Shown: positions 1-7,379, counted from the stretch's first letter. The stretch: 21,640 nt of DNA from an uncultured Emergencia sp. (GCA_937997955.1 CALLDR010000168.1:1-21640); one strand, 5' to 3'. Translations and numbers: made by a program. The notes: generated by a model not told the origin, from the letters alone.

Positions 1-2148
1 AAGGCCGTCGTAGGTGCGGGTGCCCCGTCCGATCTCGTCCAGAATGATCAGGCTTCTGTCCTTGGCGCAGGACAGGATATACGCCAGCTCGCTCATCTCC
101 ACGAAGAAGGTGGACTGGCCCTGGGTCAGATTGTCGGAGGCGCCGATTCTGGTGAAGATTCGGTCGACGACGCCGATTTTAGCCGACTGGCACGGCACGA
201 AGCAGCCTGCCTGAGCCATGAGGACGATCAAAGCGGTCTGCCGCATATAGGTGGACTTGCCCGCCATGTTGGGACCGGTGATCACCAGCATGGAGGTGTC
301 TGTATTGTTCAAATAGGTATCGTTGGACACGAACAGGCCGCCGCCTGTCATCTGTTCGATGACGGGATGTCTGCCCTTTTCGATCTGCAGCTCGAAGCTG
401 TCGTCGATGACCGGTTTGACGTAGCCAAGACGGCTGCTGACTCTGGCGAAACTGCAGAGGACGTCAAGCTGGGCGATGGCCTGAGAGGTCTCCTGGATCT
501 GGCGGATGTACTGCTGGATCTCCATTCTGACTGCGGTGAACAGTTCGTATTCCAGCTGGTTGATCTGGCTTTCCGCGCCCAGAACCAGATTTTCCATCTC
601 TTTCAGCTCCGGCGTGATATAGCGCTCGTTATTGACCAGGGTCTGTTTCCTTATATAGTCTTCCGGCACCAGGTGGGTGTTGGATTTGGTCACGTCTATG
701 TAATACCCGAAGACCTTGTTAAAGCCGACCTTCAGATTTTTGATGCCGGTCCGCTCCCGCTCCGCGTTTTCCAGTCCCGCGATCCACTGCTTCCCGTCTT
801 TGATGGAGAATTTCAGGTTGTCCAGGGCCTCGGAGTAGCCGTCTTTGATGACGCCTCCGTCTTTGATGGTGAAAGGCGGATCGTCGGTGACAGCGGCGTC
901 TATGAGGCTGTAGATCGGGGAAAGGTCGTGAATCTGCTCTGACAGCAGTGTCAGCAGCGGTGTGTCAGCGTAGGACAGACATTCTTTGATCTCAGGAAGC
1001 ACGCCGACGGAGGACTTCAGCGCGACCAGGTCTTTGCCGTTGGCGTTGCCCGACGCTACGCGCCCTGCCAGCCGTTCAAAGTCGTAGACCTGCTTCAGGG
1101 CCTCGCGGATGTTGTTTTCCACCATGGGATTCTCGGTGAGAAATTCCACAGCGTCCAGCCTGCCGTTGATCTCGGCCGCGTTGTTCAGGGGTTCCCGGAG
1201 CCACTGTTTCATTTTGCGGCTGCCCATGGCCGTGGCTGTCTTGTCCAATACTCCCAGCAGAGACCCCTGTACCCGCTTGTCGTAAAGGGTCTCTGTGATC
1301 TCCAGGTTGCGCAGCGTCGCTTTGTCCAGGGACATGTGCCTGCCCATCTCATAGAACTGACAGCGGGTCAGCTGGGAAAGGCTCTGCTTCTGGGTTTCCA
1401 GCAGATAGGCCAGCAGCGCGCCCAGGGACAGGGTGCAAAGCTCTCTGCCGGCAAGTCCCAGGGCTGTAAGGGATAATCCGCCGAACTGGGCGCGGATGGC
1501 GTCCTCGGAGGATTTTGGGTTGTAGTAGGCGTCGTTCATGACAAAGAGAAACCCGCCGGTGACGGCTTTGATCTCCTCCTGATCGCAGCTCTCTGCCAGG
1601 GCTTCGTTGATCATGATCTCGCGGGCATTGATCTTTGCCAGCTCGTTGAGCACGTCTTCGTACAGGTTCAGGCTGCGGCTCTCTTCTGTGGTATACAGCT
1701 CTCCGGTGGAGATGTCGCAGTAGGAAATGGACATGCCGCGCTTGTCCATGTATACCGATGCCAGGTAGTTGTTCTCTTTTTCGTTGAGCATGGTCTGGGA
1801 CGTGACGGTGCCCGGCGTGACGATCTGAATGACCTCCCGCCTGACGATGCCTTTGGCCGCCGCGGGGTCCTCCACCTGTTCGCAGATGGCCACTTTATAG
1901 CCTTTCTCTACCAGTCTCGCGATATATGTATCGGCAGAATGAAAAGGAACGCCGCACATGGGCGCCCGTTCTTCCTGACCGCAGTTCTTTCCCGTAAGCG
2001 TCAATTCAAGCTCTCTGGAAGCTGTCTTGGCGTCTTCGTAAAACATTTCATAGAAATCTCCCAGCCTGAAAAACAAGATGCAGTCCTGATAGCTATCTTT
2101 GATGTCGAGATACTGCTGCATCATCGGGGACAGTTTATCTTTTGCCAT
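1..2148 (-). CDS. mutS: DNA mismatch repair protein MutS (partial, C-terminus off window)
   Basis: MutS is the mismatch-recognition ATPase of methyl-independent mismatch repair; it binds mispaired or looped DNA and recruits MutL. The ORF runs from ATG at 2148 to the window edge with 716 codons visible. The N-terminal mismatch-binding motif is present (GDFYEMF, with the F-x-E residues F32 and E34), followed by APMCGVPFHSADTY. Near the left edge lie the Walker A motif GPNMAGKS (about residues 624-631) and the Walker B/signature stretch LIILDEIGRGT. Family members are usually about 850-900 residues, so roughly the last 150 are missing only because the window ends. A ribosome binding site AAAAGGAGT lies 12 nt upstream of the ATG. 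The gene points away from the neighbouring ATPase gene. Identification is secure. Confidence 0.97.
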   Translation of the reverse strand, partial: MAKDKLSPMMQQYLDIKDSYQDCILFFRLGDFYEMFYEDAKTASRELELTLTGKNCGQEERAPMCGVPFHSADTYIARLVEKGYKVAICEQVEDPAAAKGIVRREVIQIVTPGTVTSQTMLNEKENNYLASVYMDKRGMSISYCDISTGELYTTEESRSLNLYEDVLNELAKINAREIMINEALAESCDQEEIKAVTGGFLFVMNDAYYNPKSSEDAIRAQFGGLSLTALGLAGRELCTLSLGALLAYLLETQKQSLSQLTRCQFYEMGRHMSLDKATLRNLEITETLYDKRVQGSLLGVLDKTATAMGSRKMKQWLREPLNNAAEINGRLDAVEFLTENPMVENNIREALKQVYDFERLAGRVASGNANGKDLVALKSSVGVLPEIKECLSYADTPLLTLLSEQIHDLSPIYSLIDAAVTDDPPFTIKDGGVIKDGYSEALDNLKFSIKDGKQWIAGLENAERERTGIKNLKVGFNKVFGYYIDVTKSNTHLVPEDYIRKQTLVNNERYITPELKEMENLVLGAESQINQLEYELFTAVRMEIQQYIRQIQETSQAIAQLDVLCSFARVSSRLGYVKPVIDDSFELQIEKGRHPVIEQMTGGGLFVSNDTYLNNTDTSMLVITGPNMAGKSTYMRQTALIVLMAQAGCFVPCQSAKIGVVDRIFTRIGASDNLTQGQSTFFVEMSELAYILSCAKDRSLIILDEIGRGTRTYDGL

Positions 2149-2185
2149 AAATAATGTTTTACTCCTTTTCTGTTCATTCCTTTTT

Positions 2186-2214
2186 ATTATACCAAAAAAA
2201 GGCCTGCAGTGAAA
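2186..2214 (-). promoter_or_regulatory. possible mutS promoter (-10 only convincing)
   Basis: Reading leftwards, a perfect TATAAT lies at 2191-2186, about 40 nt upstream of the mutS start. The hexamer 17 bp further upstream, TTTCAC at 2214-2209, is a poor -35 match. The -10 may work with an activator or be fortuitous. Confidence 0.3.
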
Positions 2215-2223
2215 CAGGAATCA

Positions 2224-2323
2224 TGGGAATTTATCGGTTATTCTTTTCCGTTATTCTTTTCCCTTCTGGGGCTGATAGATCTTTACCTGCTTATTTATTG
2301 GAGTCTAAATTTGCGAAAACGGA
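2224..2323 (+). pseudogene. decayed DUF2812 gene fragment
   Basis: This stretch resembles two separate parts of the intact DUF2812 gene at 5330-5881. Positions 2254-2323 align without gaps to 5789-5858 at about 80 percent identity by eye, encoding LYLLIYWSLNLRK against LYLLIYCGLKLRK, the second membrane helix and basic tail. Just upstream, 2224-2247 resembles the segment encoding WEYVGRCF (here WEFIGYSF). The start, the N-terminal half and the first membrane helix are absent, and the two remaining parts are joined after loss of the middle. A 100-codon reading frame can be drawn through it (GTG at 2209 to 2511), but it has no ribosome binding site and runs into the next gene. I read it as a relic of a duplicated copy. 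Confidence 0.65.
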
Positions 2324-2371
2324 CACCATGTGATTCAACTTGCCAAAAACAGGAAAACCTTTTGATAAGGG

Positions 2372-2400
2372 TTGTAATTCTCATGGACATAATATATAAT
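2372..2400 (+). promoter_or_regulatory. sigma-A-type promoter for the AAA_14 ATPase gene
   Basis: TTGTAA (2372-2377), a 17-bp spacer and a perfect TATAAT (2395-2400) form a good vegetative promoter. Transcription would start near 2407, about 50 nt before the GTG start at 2456. Confidence 0.6.
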
Positions 2401-2455
2401 AAAAATGTGATTAAAAATCACGAAAACATCAATAAAAATGTGAGGAGGCATTTCT

Positions 2456-3826
2456 GTGGAACGATTAATTCTATCGAAGCTGCTGGATTGGAAGAATTCT
2501 CCCTACCGTAAGCCGCTGATTTTAAAGGGCGTGCGGCAGGTGGGCAAAACCTGGGTTCTCAAAGAATTCGGCAGACGCTATTATGAAAATACAGCCTATT
2601 TTAACTTCGATGAAAATGAAGAATACAAACAATTTTTTGAGACTACCAAAGATGTTGACCGCATCTTGCAGAATCTGATGCTGGTCAGCGGTCAGAAAAT
2701 CGTACCGGAAAAGACGCTGATTATTTTTGATGAGGTGCAGGACTGTCCCAAGGTCATTAACGCTATGAAGTATTTCTGTGAAAATGCTCCACAGTACCAC
2801 GTTGCCTGCGCCGGGTCTCTGCTGGGAATCGCGTTGGCAAAGCCTTCCTCCTTCCCGGTGGGCAAGGTTAACTTCATGCAGATCGATCCCATGACCTTCA
2901 TCGAGTTCCTGCTCGCCAACGGCGATGAGAACCTTGTCAGGTTTTTGGAGAGCGTGGATACCCTTGAGCCGATTCCTGACGCTTTCTACAATCCTCTGTA
3001 TGAGAAGCTGAAAATGTACTATGTCACCGGCGGTATGCCGGAGCCTGTGTTGATGTGGACAGAAGCCAGAGATGTATCTGCCATGCAGGAAGCCCTGTCG
3101 GGGATTATTGGCGCTTATGAACGTGATTTTGCCAAACATCCCAAGCTCAGCGAGTTTCCGAAAATCTCTATGATTTGGAAGTCCATACCGTCCCAGCTGG
3201 CGAAAGAAAACAAGAAGTTCCTCTACAAGGTTGTCAAAGAAGGCGCGCGGGCGCGGGAATATGAAGATGCTCTGCAGTGGCTGGTAGATGCCAGATTGGT
3301 GCACAAAGTTTACCGCAGCAGCGCTCCCGGCCTGCCTGTGGCTGCTTACGATGACCTGTCTGCGTTTAAAATTTATCTGGTAGATGTAGGTTTGCTCCGT
3401 CGTCTGGCTCAGCTGGCTCCTACAGCTTTCGGCGAGGGCAACCGCCTTTTCACTGAGTTTAAGGGTTCACTAACGGAAAACTTTGTGCTGCAGACCTTGC
3501 TTACACAGTTTGAAGTGGTTCCCCGGTACTGGACACAGAACAATCCTCCTTATGAGGTGGATTTCCTGATTCAGCGGGAAAACGATATCTTCCCCGTCGA
3601 AGTCAAGTCTGGGGCCAACACCACCAGTAAGAGCCTGAAGAAATTCAAGGAACTGTTTCCAGATCAGGTCAAGCTCCGCGTGCGGTTCTCTTTAGATAAT
3701 TTGAAGATAGATGATGATGTGCTGAATATTCCGCTGTTTATGGCAGATCAGACAGATCGTTTTATCGGCCTGGCGTTGGAACAGTTGAACCAGTTAGGAC
3801 AGTTAGAACAGAAAAAGGCGCGGTAA
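2456..3826 (+). CDS. AAA_14 / DUF4143 ATPase
   Basis: This 456-residue protein belongs to the AAA_14-DUF4143 ATPase family (COG1373), common in anaerobes and archaea and of unsettled biological role. The Walker A motif is GVRQVGKT (residues 25-32), Walker B is LIIFDE (88-93) and a sensor-like GSLLG lies near residue 120. The C-terminal DUF4143 half carries the typical EVDFL (about 366-370) and VEVKSG (about 381-386) motifs, which resemble a PD-(D/E)XK nuclease core. Whether it cuts DNA is not known. Translation starts at GTG, supported by AGGAGG at 2443-2448 with a 7-nt gap. It is a single-gene unit with its own promoter and a terminator immediately after the stop codon. It lies between mutS and an orphan gene, with no obvious functional partner. 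Confidence 0.9.
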   Translation: MERLILSKLLDWKNSPYRKPLILKGVRQVGKTWVLKEFGRRYYENTAYFNFDENEEYKQFFETTKDVDRILQNLMLVSGQKIVPEKTLIIFDEVQDCPKVINAMKYFCENAPQYHVACAGSLLGIALAKPSSFPVGKVNFMQIDPMTFIEFLLANGDENLVRFLESVDTLEPIPDAFYNPLYEKLKMYYVTGGMPEPVLMWTEARDVSAMQEALSGIIGAYERDFAKHPKLSEFPKISMIWKSIPSQLAKENKKFLYKVVKEGARAREYEDALQWLVDARLVHKVYRSSAPGLPVAAYDDLSAFKIYLVDVGLLRRLAQLAPTAFGEGNRLFTEFKGSLTENFVLQTLLTQFEVVPRYWTQNNPPYEVDFLIQRENDIFPVEVKSGANTTSKSLKKFKELFPDQVKLRVRFSLDNLKIDDDVLNIPLFMADQTDRFIGLALEQLNQLGQLEQKKAR

Positions 3827-3828
3827 AA

Positions 3829-3845
3829 GGCCGCGGTTCGCGGCC
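3829..3845. terminator. bidirectional-type terminator hairpin
   Basis: GGCCGCG and CGCGGCC pair perfectly around a 3-nt GTT loop in the 26-bp gap between two convergent genes. An A-run lies on the left and a short T-run on the right, so it could stop transcription from both sides. Confidence 0.65.
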
Positions 3846-3852
3846 CTTTACC

Positions 3853-4722
3853 TTACGTCAATGCGATCGTGATATCCTCCTTCGTTTTTTCATAGAATAG
3901 CATGCGCCAGGTAATATCCCCGGCGGGCTTTTCATACATGGAGGATACCGCGACTCGGCCTTCCTGAGTATCCCTATAAAAAAGTAGGCTTGGCTTTGGC
4001 CCGTCTCCATCGCCGCAGTCCCTGATATCGAAAGCCTCTTGGTCAAGCTTTGGCGCAACCGTATATTCCATCATTACGCAATAAGGCGGATACTGAGGCT
4101 CGTCAGCTTCATGAGAAAGCCTTGTTTTCTCGTACTGCAGAACTTTCAACGTATGGCGGGTATTTCGCAGCGGGTGGACAAAACAAAACTCCTCCCCTGG
4201 TCCGTTCACAGCAAAGGTTTCTCCGGGGATCACAACCTTGTCCGCAGATAAGGACAGACGCGAAGTCCGCAGCTCCTCCAGGCTCAAGGCTTCGCAGGCA
4301 AAGCTGATAAACAGCCAGCCACAGGAGCTGTCAAGGCCGTAGAAGGCCAGTGTTTTCTTCAGCTTCTCCTGATACTCCTGCCATTTCGGCTCGCAGCAGA
4401 CGATAACCGGGTCCCAATAATCGGTGCCGAAGAAGCGGGCTTCATACGCCTGATCTCCGGCTAAGAAAGCTCCACGGAAGTTGTCCGACAGCGGACTGAC
4501 ACTTTCCCGGATTTCGAGCTGCATATGGGTAAGTTCTCCGGCCATCGCCATATACGGCAGCCCATACTCGCGTTCTTTTTCGTAAGCAGCCAGAAGCTGA
4601 TCCTTTTCAGCCTGCTTACAGATTTGAACCACAGCCTTGCCATTGGTGTTCTTCAAAGACAGGACTCTGAACCGGTCTTCATTCCATATAAATTCTTTAT
4701 TGATGATGATTTCCTTTTCCAT
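3853..4722 (-). CDS. hypothetical protein, 289 residues, family not recognised
   Basis: I do not recognise this protein. It is 289 residues long, soluble in appearance, acidic, and has no signal peptide or membrane helix. It is rich in aromatic residues and cysteines. Visible segments include FFGTDYWDPVIVCCEP near the middle and FCFVHPLRNTRHTL in the second half. Translation starts at ATG 4722, preceded by a purine-rich AGGGGAGGG. Upstream is a good promoter with a TGn extended -10, and between promoter and start codon are three 19-bp repeats. The gene is convergent with the AAA_14 ATPase and divergent from padR. The open frame, ribosome binding site and promoter make it a real gene, but no function can be assigned. 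Confidence 0.8.
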   Translation of the reverse strand: MEKEIIINKEFIWNEDRFRVLSLKNTNGKAVVQICKQAEKDQLLAAYEKEREYGLPYMAMAGELTHMQLEIRESVSPLSDNFRGAFLAGDQAYEARFFGTDYWDPVIVCCEPKWQEYQEKLKKTLAFYGLDSSCGWLFISFACEALSLEELRTSRLSLSADKVVIPGETFAVNGPGEEFCFVHPLRNTRHTLKVLQYEKTRLSHEADEPQYPPYCVMMEYTVAPKLDQEAFDIRDCGDGDGPKPSLLFYRDTQEGRVAVSSMYEKPAGDITWRMLFYEKTKEDITIALT

Positions 4723-4744
4723 AACCGCCCTCCCCTTTGTTATT

Positions 4745-4801
4745 ATGTGCAGATCTTGTTACCATGCGCAAATCTTGCTGCTATGTGCAAATATAGTATA
4801 G
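4745..4801 (-). repeat. three tandem 19-bp repeats in the leader of the 289-residue gene
   Basis: Three imperfect copies with an exact 19-bp period start at 4745, 4764 and 4783 (plus strand ATGTGCAGATCTTG, ATGCGCAAATCTTG, ATGTGCAAATAT). They cover the predicted transcription start (about 4788, minus) and the leader, ending just before the ribosome binding site. They may be operator sites for a repressor or leader RNA elements. Confidence 0.7.
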
Positions 4802-4823
4802 CAGAGGTTTTTTTGATGTACAA
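4795..4823 (-). promoter_or_regulatory. promoter for the 289-residue hypothetical gene
   Basis: Reading leftwards: TTGTAC (4823-4818), a 17-bp spacer, then TATACT (4800-4795) preceded by TGC, giving a TGn extended -10. The start site would fall near 4788, inside the third 19-bp repeat. Confidence 0.55.
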
Positions 4824-4866
4824 GTATATTTATAAAATATATTTATAAAGTATGTTAGTTTTTTAA

Positions 4867-4912
4867 GCAAACAGCGGTCTTTGGCATGGATTGCAAGGCG
4901 GTTGCTGTTTGC
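4867..4912. repeat. 9-bp inverted repeat upstream of the padR promoter
   Basis: GCAAACAGC (4867-4875) and GCTGTTTGC (4904-4912) are perfect reverse complements separated by 28 bp. A T-rich run follows on the right (about 4917-4930), so it could act as a weak rightward terminator insulating padR, or be a protein site. Role uncertain. Confidence 0.4.
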
Positions 4913-4939
4913 CGCGCTTTATCTTTTTTTGAAAAGCTC

Positions 4940-4968
4940 TTGACAGACGCATCGGAGCTCGATATAGT
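4940..4968 (+). promoter_or_regulatory. sigma-A promoter of padR-DUF2812
   Basis: A perfect TTGACA (4940-4945), a 17-bp spacer and TATAGT (4963-4968) form a strong vegetative promoter. Transcription would start near 4975. Confidence 0.75.
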
Positions 4969-4993
4969 ATAGATAGAACTTCGATATATCGAG
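4958..4993. promoter_or_regulatory. candidate PadR operator (inverted repeat over the -10)
   Basis: CTCGATATA (4958-4966) and TATATCGAG (4985-4993) are perfect 9-bp inverted arms, 18 bp apart. The left arm overlaps the -10 element. The right arm lies inside a perfect 12-bp palindrome, TCGATATATCGA (4981-4992), just after the start site. The position fits autorepression by the PadR protein encoded next. Confidence 0.6.
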
Positions 4994-5013
4994 GTGAGAT
5001 AGTGAGGTCACTT

Positions 5014-5337
5014 ATGAACAGTAAAATCAAACGGATTTATGTACCCATGACGGAAAGCGGCTTTTATATTTTGTTCTGTCTCCAGCAGCCGCATCATGGC
5101 TACGGAATCAGCCAACAGGTCAAACAGATGACAGGAGGAGAGTTAATTATCAGCGCAGGGACGATGTACGGAACACTCTCTAAAATGGAAAAAGACGGTC
5201 TGATCGCTTTTGAAAGAGAAGAAGAAAAGAGAAAGCTATATCGAATTACTGAGCTTGGGAAAGAAATCCTGGATCTTGAAATTAAGCGCATAGAACGCCT
5301 GTATAAAAACAGCAAAGGAGTGGAAATAAATGAGTAG
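5014..5337 (+). CDS. PadR-family transcriptional regulator
   Basis: This is a small winged-helix regulator of about 107 residues. The PadR pattern is clear: an N-terminal ESGFYILFCLQQPHHGYG, the wing-helix region GTMYGTLSKMEKDGLI, then YRITELGKEIL and a C-terminal helix for dimer contact. PadR proteins usually repress their own promoter and a neighbouring membrane or transport gene, releasing DNA when a small molecule binds. ATG 5014 has GAGGT 5 nt upstream. An in-frame GTG at 5002, with GAGGTG 5 nt upstream, is an equally placed alternative that adds four residues. The gene overlaps the DUF2812 gene by 8 nt, so the two are surely co-transcribed. Confidence 0.92.
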   Translation: MNSKIKRIYVPMTESGFYILFCLQQPHHGYGISQQVKQMTGGELIISAGTMYGTLSKMEKDGLIAFEREEEKRKLYRITELGKEILDLEIKRIERLYKNSKGVEINE

Positions 5338-5881
5338 CAGAAAAACGTTAATACACTTTTTTACCATCGCGGATTATGAAGAGGAAGAAGTATGGCTGCG
5401 CAATCAGCATAAGAACGGCTGGAAACTGTTAAGAATGATCCCGCCATGCTTCTACATTTTCGAGAAATGCGCGCCGGAGGATGTGGCGTACCGGCTGGAT
5501 TATAAAAACAATGCGGAGAGCAGCAGCTATTTTCAAATCTTCAGGGATTACGGCTGGGAATATGTCGGCCGGTGTTTTGGGTGGCTGTTTTTTCGCAAAC
5601 CGCTGGCAGAGACGGACTGCGAACAAGACAGTGAGATCTTTTCTGACAACGAATCAAGGCTTGATATGATTAACCACGTGATAAAAACCCGTTTGCTTCC
5701 ATGCCTGATCATTTTTCTCTGCTGTGTGCTTCCAAATCTCATCAGAAGTATCGAAGACAGTGACTCTTTTGCAACCGTGTTCACTGTAGTTTTTTCCGTC
5801 CTGGCGCTGATATATCTTTATCTGCTTATTTATTGCGGTCTGAAATTGCGAAAGCTGAGAAAAAAATATAGAAATGACTGA
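5330..5881 (+). CDS. DUF2812 domain membrane protein
   Basis: The 183-residue protein has an N-terminal soluble DUF2812 domain with the usual motifs: a hydrophobic start, EEVWLRNQHKNGWKLL, YRLDYKN, then GWEYVGRCFGWLFFRK (about residues 75-90). Two membrane helices follow, at about 123-138 and 148-168, and a basic tail ending KLRKKYRND. DUF2812 proteins commonly sit beside a PadR regulator in Firmicutes. Their function is unknown; an inner-membrane stress or sensing role is only inference. AAAGGAG at 5314-5320 lies 9 nt before the ATG, inside the end of padR, so translation is probably coupled. A broken relative lies at 2224-2323 in the same orientation. Confidence 0.88.
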   Translation: MSSRKTLIHFFTIADYEEEEVWLRNQHKNGWKLLRMIPPCFYIFEKCAPEDVAYRLDYKNNAESSSYFQIFRDYGWEYVGRCFGWLFFRKPLAETDCEQDSEIFSDNESRLDMINHVIKTRLLPCLIIFLCCVLPNLIRSIEDSDSFATVFTVVFSVLALIYLYLLIYCGLKLRKLRKKYRND

Positions 5882-5908
5882 TATATCCCTTATATCTCCT
5901 ATATCCCG
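5882..5908. repeat. three tandem 9-bp repeats at a convergent gene junction
   Basis: TATATCCCT, TATATCTCC and TATATCCCG follow one another directly after the DUF2812 stop codon and extend into the last codons of the convergent acetyltransferase gene. They are probably a product of slippage. No terminator hairpin is visible at this junction. Confidence 0.5.
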
Positions 5909-6354
5909 CGCCTGTGAACATACATTCTCGACATATCGAGCTCGCCGTCCCCCTGTACCATACACAGGAACGACCATCTATAGCGCTCATAAAAGGATGT
6001 ATGGTCTGTAATGAGATACAGAGTGTCTATGCCGAAGCTGTGCATGTCATCGCAGACGAACTGCAGCAGCTTTCCCGCGATTCCTCTGCATCGATAATCT
6101 GGTTCAACGTATAGGGCGCAGACATTGGGCGCCAGATCCTTACGGTCATGAAAGTCGTTCTCTATAACGCCTATGCCGCCGACGATTTCACGCTCTTCAA
6201 CCGCGACATACCACTGCGGAACGCCTTCGCCCTTTGCCAGACATGCTCCGATGCTCTCTTCATATGCTTCGAGGGGAATCCTCCATTTAGAAGAAAACCA
6301 CTTTGCCGCTGCGCCGGCCATATCACTGTGTTCCCTGATCTTCAGAATTTCCAT
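5899..6354 (-). CDS. GNAT family N-acetyltransferase
   Basis: This 151-residue protein is a GCN5-related N-acetyltransferase, using acetyl-CoA to acetylate an amine. The acetyl-CoA binding motif A is VEPDYRCRGIAGKLL, with RCRGIAG at residues 88-94, after a beta strand VCALYVEP. Motif B follows as LYLITDHTSFYERYRW. The N-terminus (AAKWFSSKWRIPLEAYEESI) resembles small GNAT enzymes of unknown substrate. ATG 6354 is preceded by AAAGGA, which lies within the end of the upstream GNAT gene region, and the gap to that gene is 5 bp. It is therefore the third gene of a three-GNAT operon. Substrate unknown. Confidence 0.88.
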   Translation of the reverse strand: MEILKIREHSDMAGAAAKWFSSKWRIPLEAYEESIGACLAKGEGVPQWYVAVEEREIVGGIGVIENDFHDRKDLAPNVCALYVEPDYRCRGIAGKLLQFVCDDMHSFGIDTLYLITDHTSFYERYRWSFLCMVQGDGELDMSRMYVHRRGI

Positions 6355-6359
6355 TTGCG

Positions 6360-6809
6360 TTATCCTTTCTCAACGTCGGAAAGCCTCTCATCAAGCCGCA
6401 GCTCCATATCCACCTCGTGGATGTCGTCTTGATGGACTGTGTTGGTTTCGCGAAATCCGACCTTTTCATAGAGCTTTTTAGCCCTTTGATTTCCAAAAAT
6501 ATATGTGAGCGTAAGGAGCCGTGCCTGGTATTCTTCCCGCAACAGCTCGATCAGCTCTCGCAAAGCAGTTTCCCCATAGCCCCTTCCCTGCCAGGCGGCG
6601 TCGACAGCGAAATCCCAAAGAAAGAAAGCGTGTTCGCCGAAGGGCCGAAGGAGCGCGAATCCGATTACGGTTTCTCCAGCGCATATATCAAATGCAAACG
6701 CCTGATCTTCATCAAGGACCTGCTGGATTTTTTCCGGAGAAGAAAGCTGTGCCTGGTCAGCTTTGTTCAGCGAGATTTTTATCTTTTTGCTTTTTATGAA
6801 ATCCATCAT
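6360..6809 (-). CDS. GNAT family N-acetyltransferase (BltD/PaiA-like features)
   Basis: A second GNAT enzyme, 149 residues. Motif A is FAVDAAWQGRGYGETAL, with QGRGYG at residues 74-79. It is followed by a strand LTLTYIFGNQRAKKLYEKVGF, with the Asn and Tyr expected of GNAT proteins that acetylate polyamines or similar amines. The pattern recalls spermine/spermidine acetyltransferases such as BltD, but the substrate is inference. ATG 6809 is chosen because AGGAAG at 6823-6818 lies 8 nt upstream. A GTG at 6818 would overlap that site and is less likely. The gene lies 58 bp downstream of the first GNAT gene and 5 bp upstream of the third. Confidence 0.88.
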   Translation of the reverse strand: MMDFIKSKKIKISLNKADQAQLSSPEKIQQVLDEDQAFAFDICAGETVIGFALLRPFGEHAFFLWDFAVDAAWQGRGYGETALRELIELLREEYQARLLTLTYIFGNQRAKKLYEKVGFRETNTVHQDDIHEVDMELRLDERLSDVEKG

Positions 6810-6829
6810 GTTGTTCACTTCCTGTAATC

Positions 6830-6867
6830 CTGCCGCGCCAACGGCTCTTTGATATCCGCCGCGGCAG
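6830..6867 (-). repeat. 8-bp inverted repeat between GNAT genes
   Basis: CTGCCGCG (6830-6837) and CGCGGCAG (6860-6867) pair across a 22-nt loop directly after the stop codon of the first GNAT gene. There is no T-run, so it may be an mRNA-stabilising stem or a partial terminator. Confidence 0.4.
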
Positions 6868-7317
6868 TTATATATGCCGCCGGATTGTTTTTTTCATTGA
6901 TATAACGGAGATTCCATCGGACCGCTCATATCTGTCAAACTCATAAAAACCACAGCTTTTATAGCATGCTGCCGCCCGCAAATTACTCATTCTTACATGC
7001 AGACGCACCTCTGCAATATCCATATGCTGCTGTTCTAATTCGAGGATTCTCTTTATTGCCTGTTTTCCGAAGCCTCTGCCCCGATACGATTCGTCAGCGA
7101 TAAAAATACCTAGTACCGCAAAAGAGTCGCCAGTTTTTTTCTCTAACCAAATACTCCCGATAGGCTTATTCTCGAAGATAATATAGTACCAGCCTACAAT
7201 ATCCATATCCTCCTTCGGACGGATACGGGATTGATAATTGCCTAGATCAGTTTTAACCTCAAAATTGCTGTATTCTGCTCTGTTATCTTCTGATATTTTT
7301 TCTAATGTGATTTCCAT
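6868..7317 (-). CDS. GNAT family N-acetyltransferase (first of three)
   Basis: A 149-residue GNAT enzyme and the promoter-proximal gene of the trio. The core shows the strand-turn IGSIWLEKK, then LGIFIADESYRGRGFGKQAI, with RGRGFG at residues 79-84. This is followed by VRLHVRMSNLRAAACYKSCGFYE, typical of Acetyltransf_1/Acetyltransf_3 proteins, including the Asn and Tyr of motif B. The three GNAT proteins differ clearly in sequence, so they are not recent duplicates. ATG 7317 is preceded by AAGGA with a 6-nt gap. A good promoter with an operator-like dyad lies just upstream. Substrate unknown. Confidence 0.88.
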   Translation of the reverse strand: MEITLEKISEDNRAEYSNFEVKTDLGNYQSRIRPKEDMDIVGWYYIIFENKPIGSIWLEKKTGDSFAVLGIFIADESYRGRGFGKQAIKRILELEQQHMDIAEVRLHVRMSNLRAAACYKSCGFYEFDRYERSDGISVISMKKTIRRHI

Positions 7318-7350
7318 ACGGTATCCTTAATTGTCTATATCATCATATCG

Positions 7351-7379
7351 AATGTTGATTTTCGCCCGTTATCAACATT
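7351..7379. promoter_or_regulatory. operator-like dyad at the GNAT operon promoter
   Basis: AATGTTGAT (7351-7359) and ATCAACATT (7371-7379) are perfect 9-bp inverted arms with an 11-bp spacer. The right arm overlaps the -10 element and the dyad spans the start site, the place expected for a repressor site. The encoded RNA could also fold as a hairpin at the 5' end. Confidence 0.55.

Noticed and set aside
2209..2511. 100-residue gene starting at GTG 2209
   Set aside because: It has no ribosome binding site, overlaps the supported ATPase start and its only recognisable part is the DUF2812 relic.
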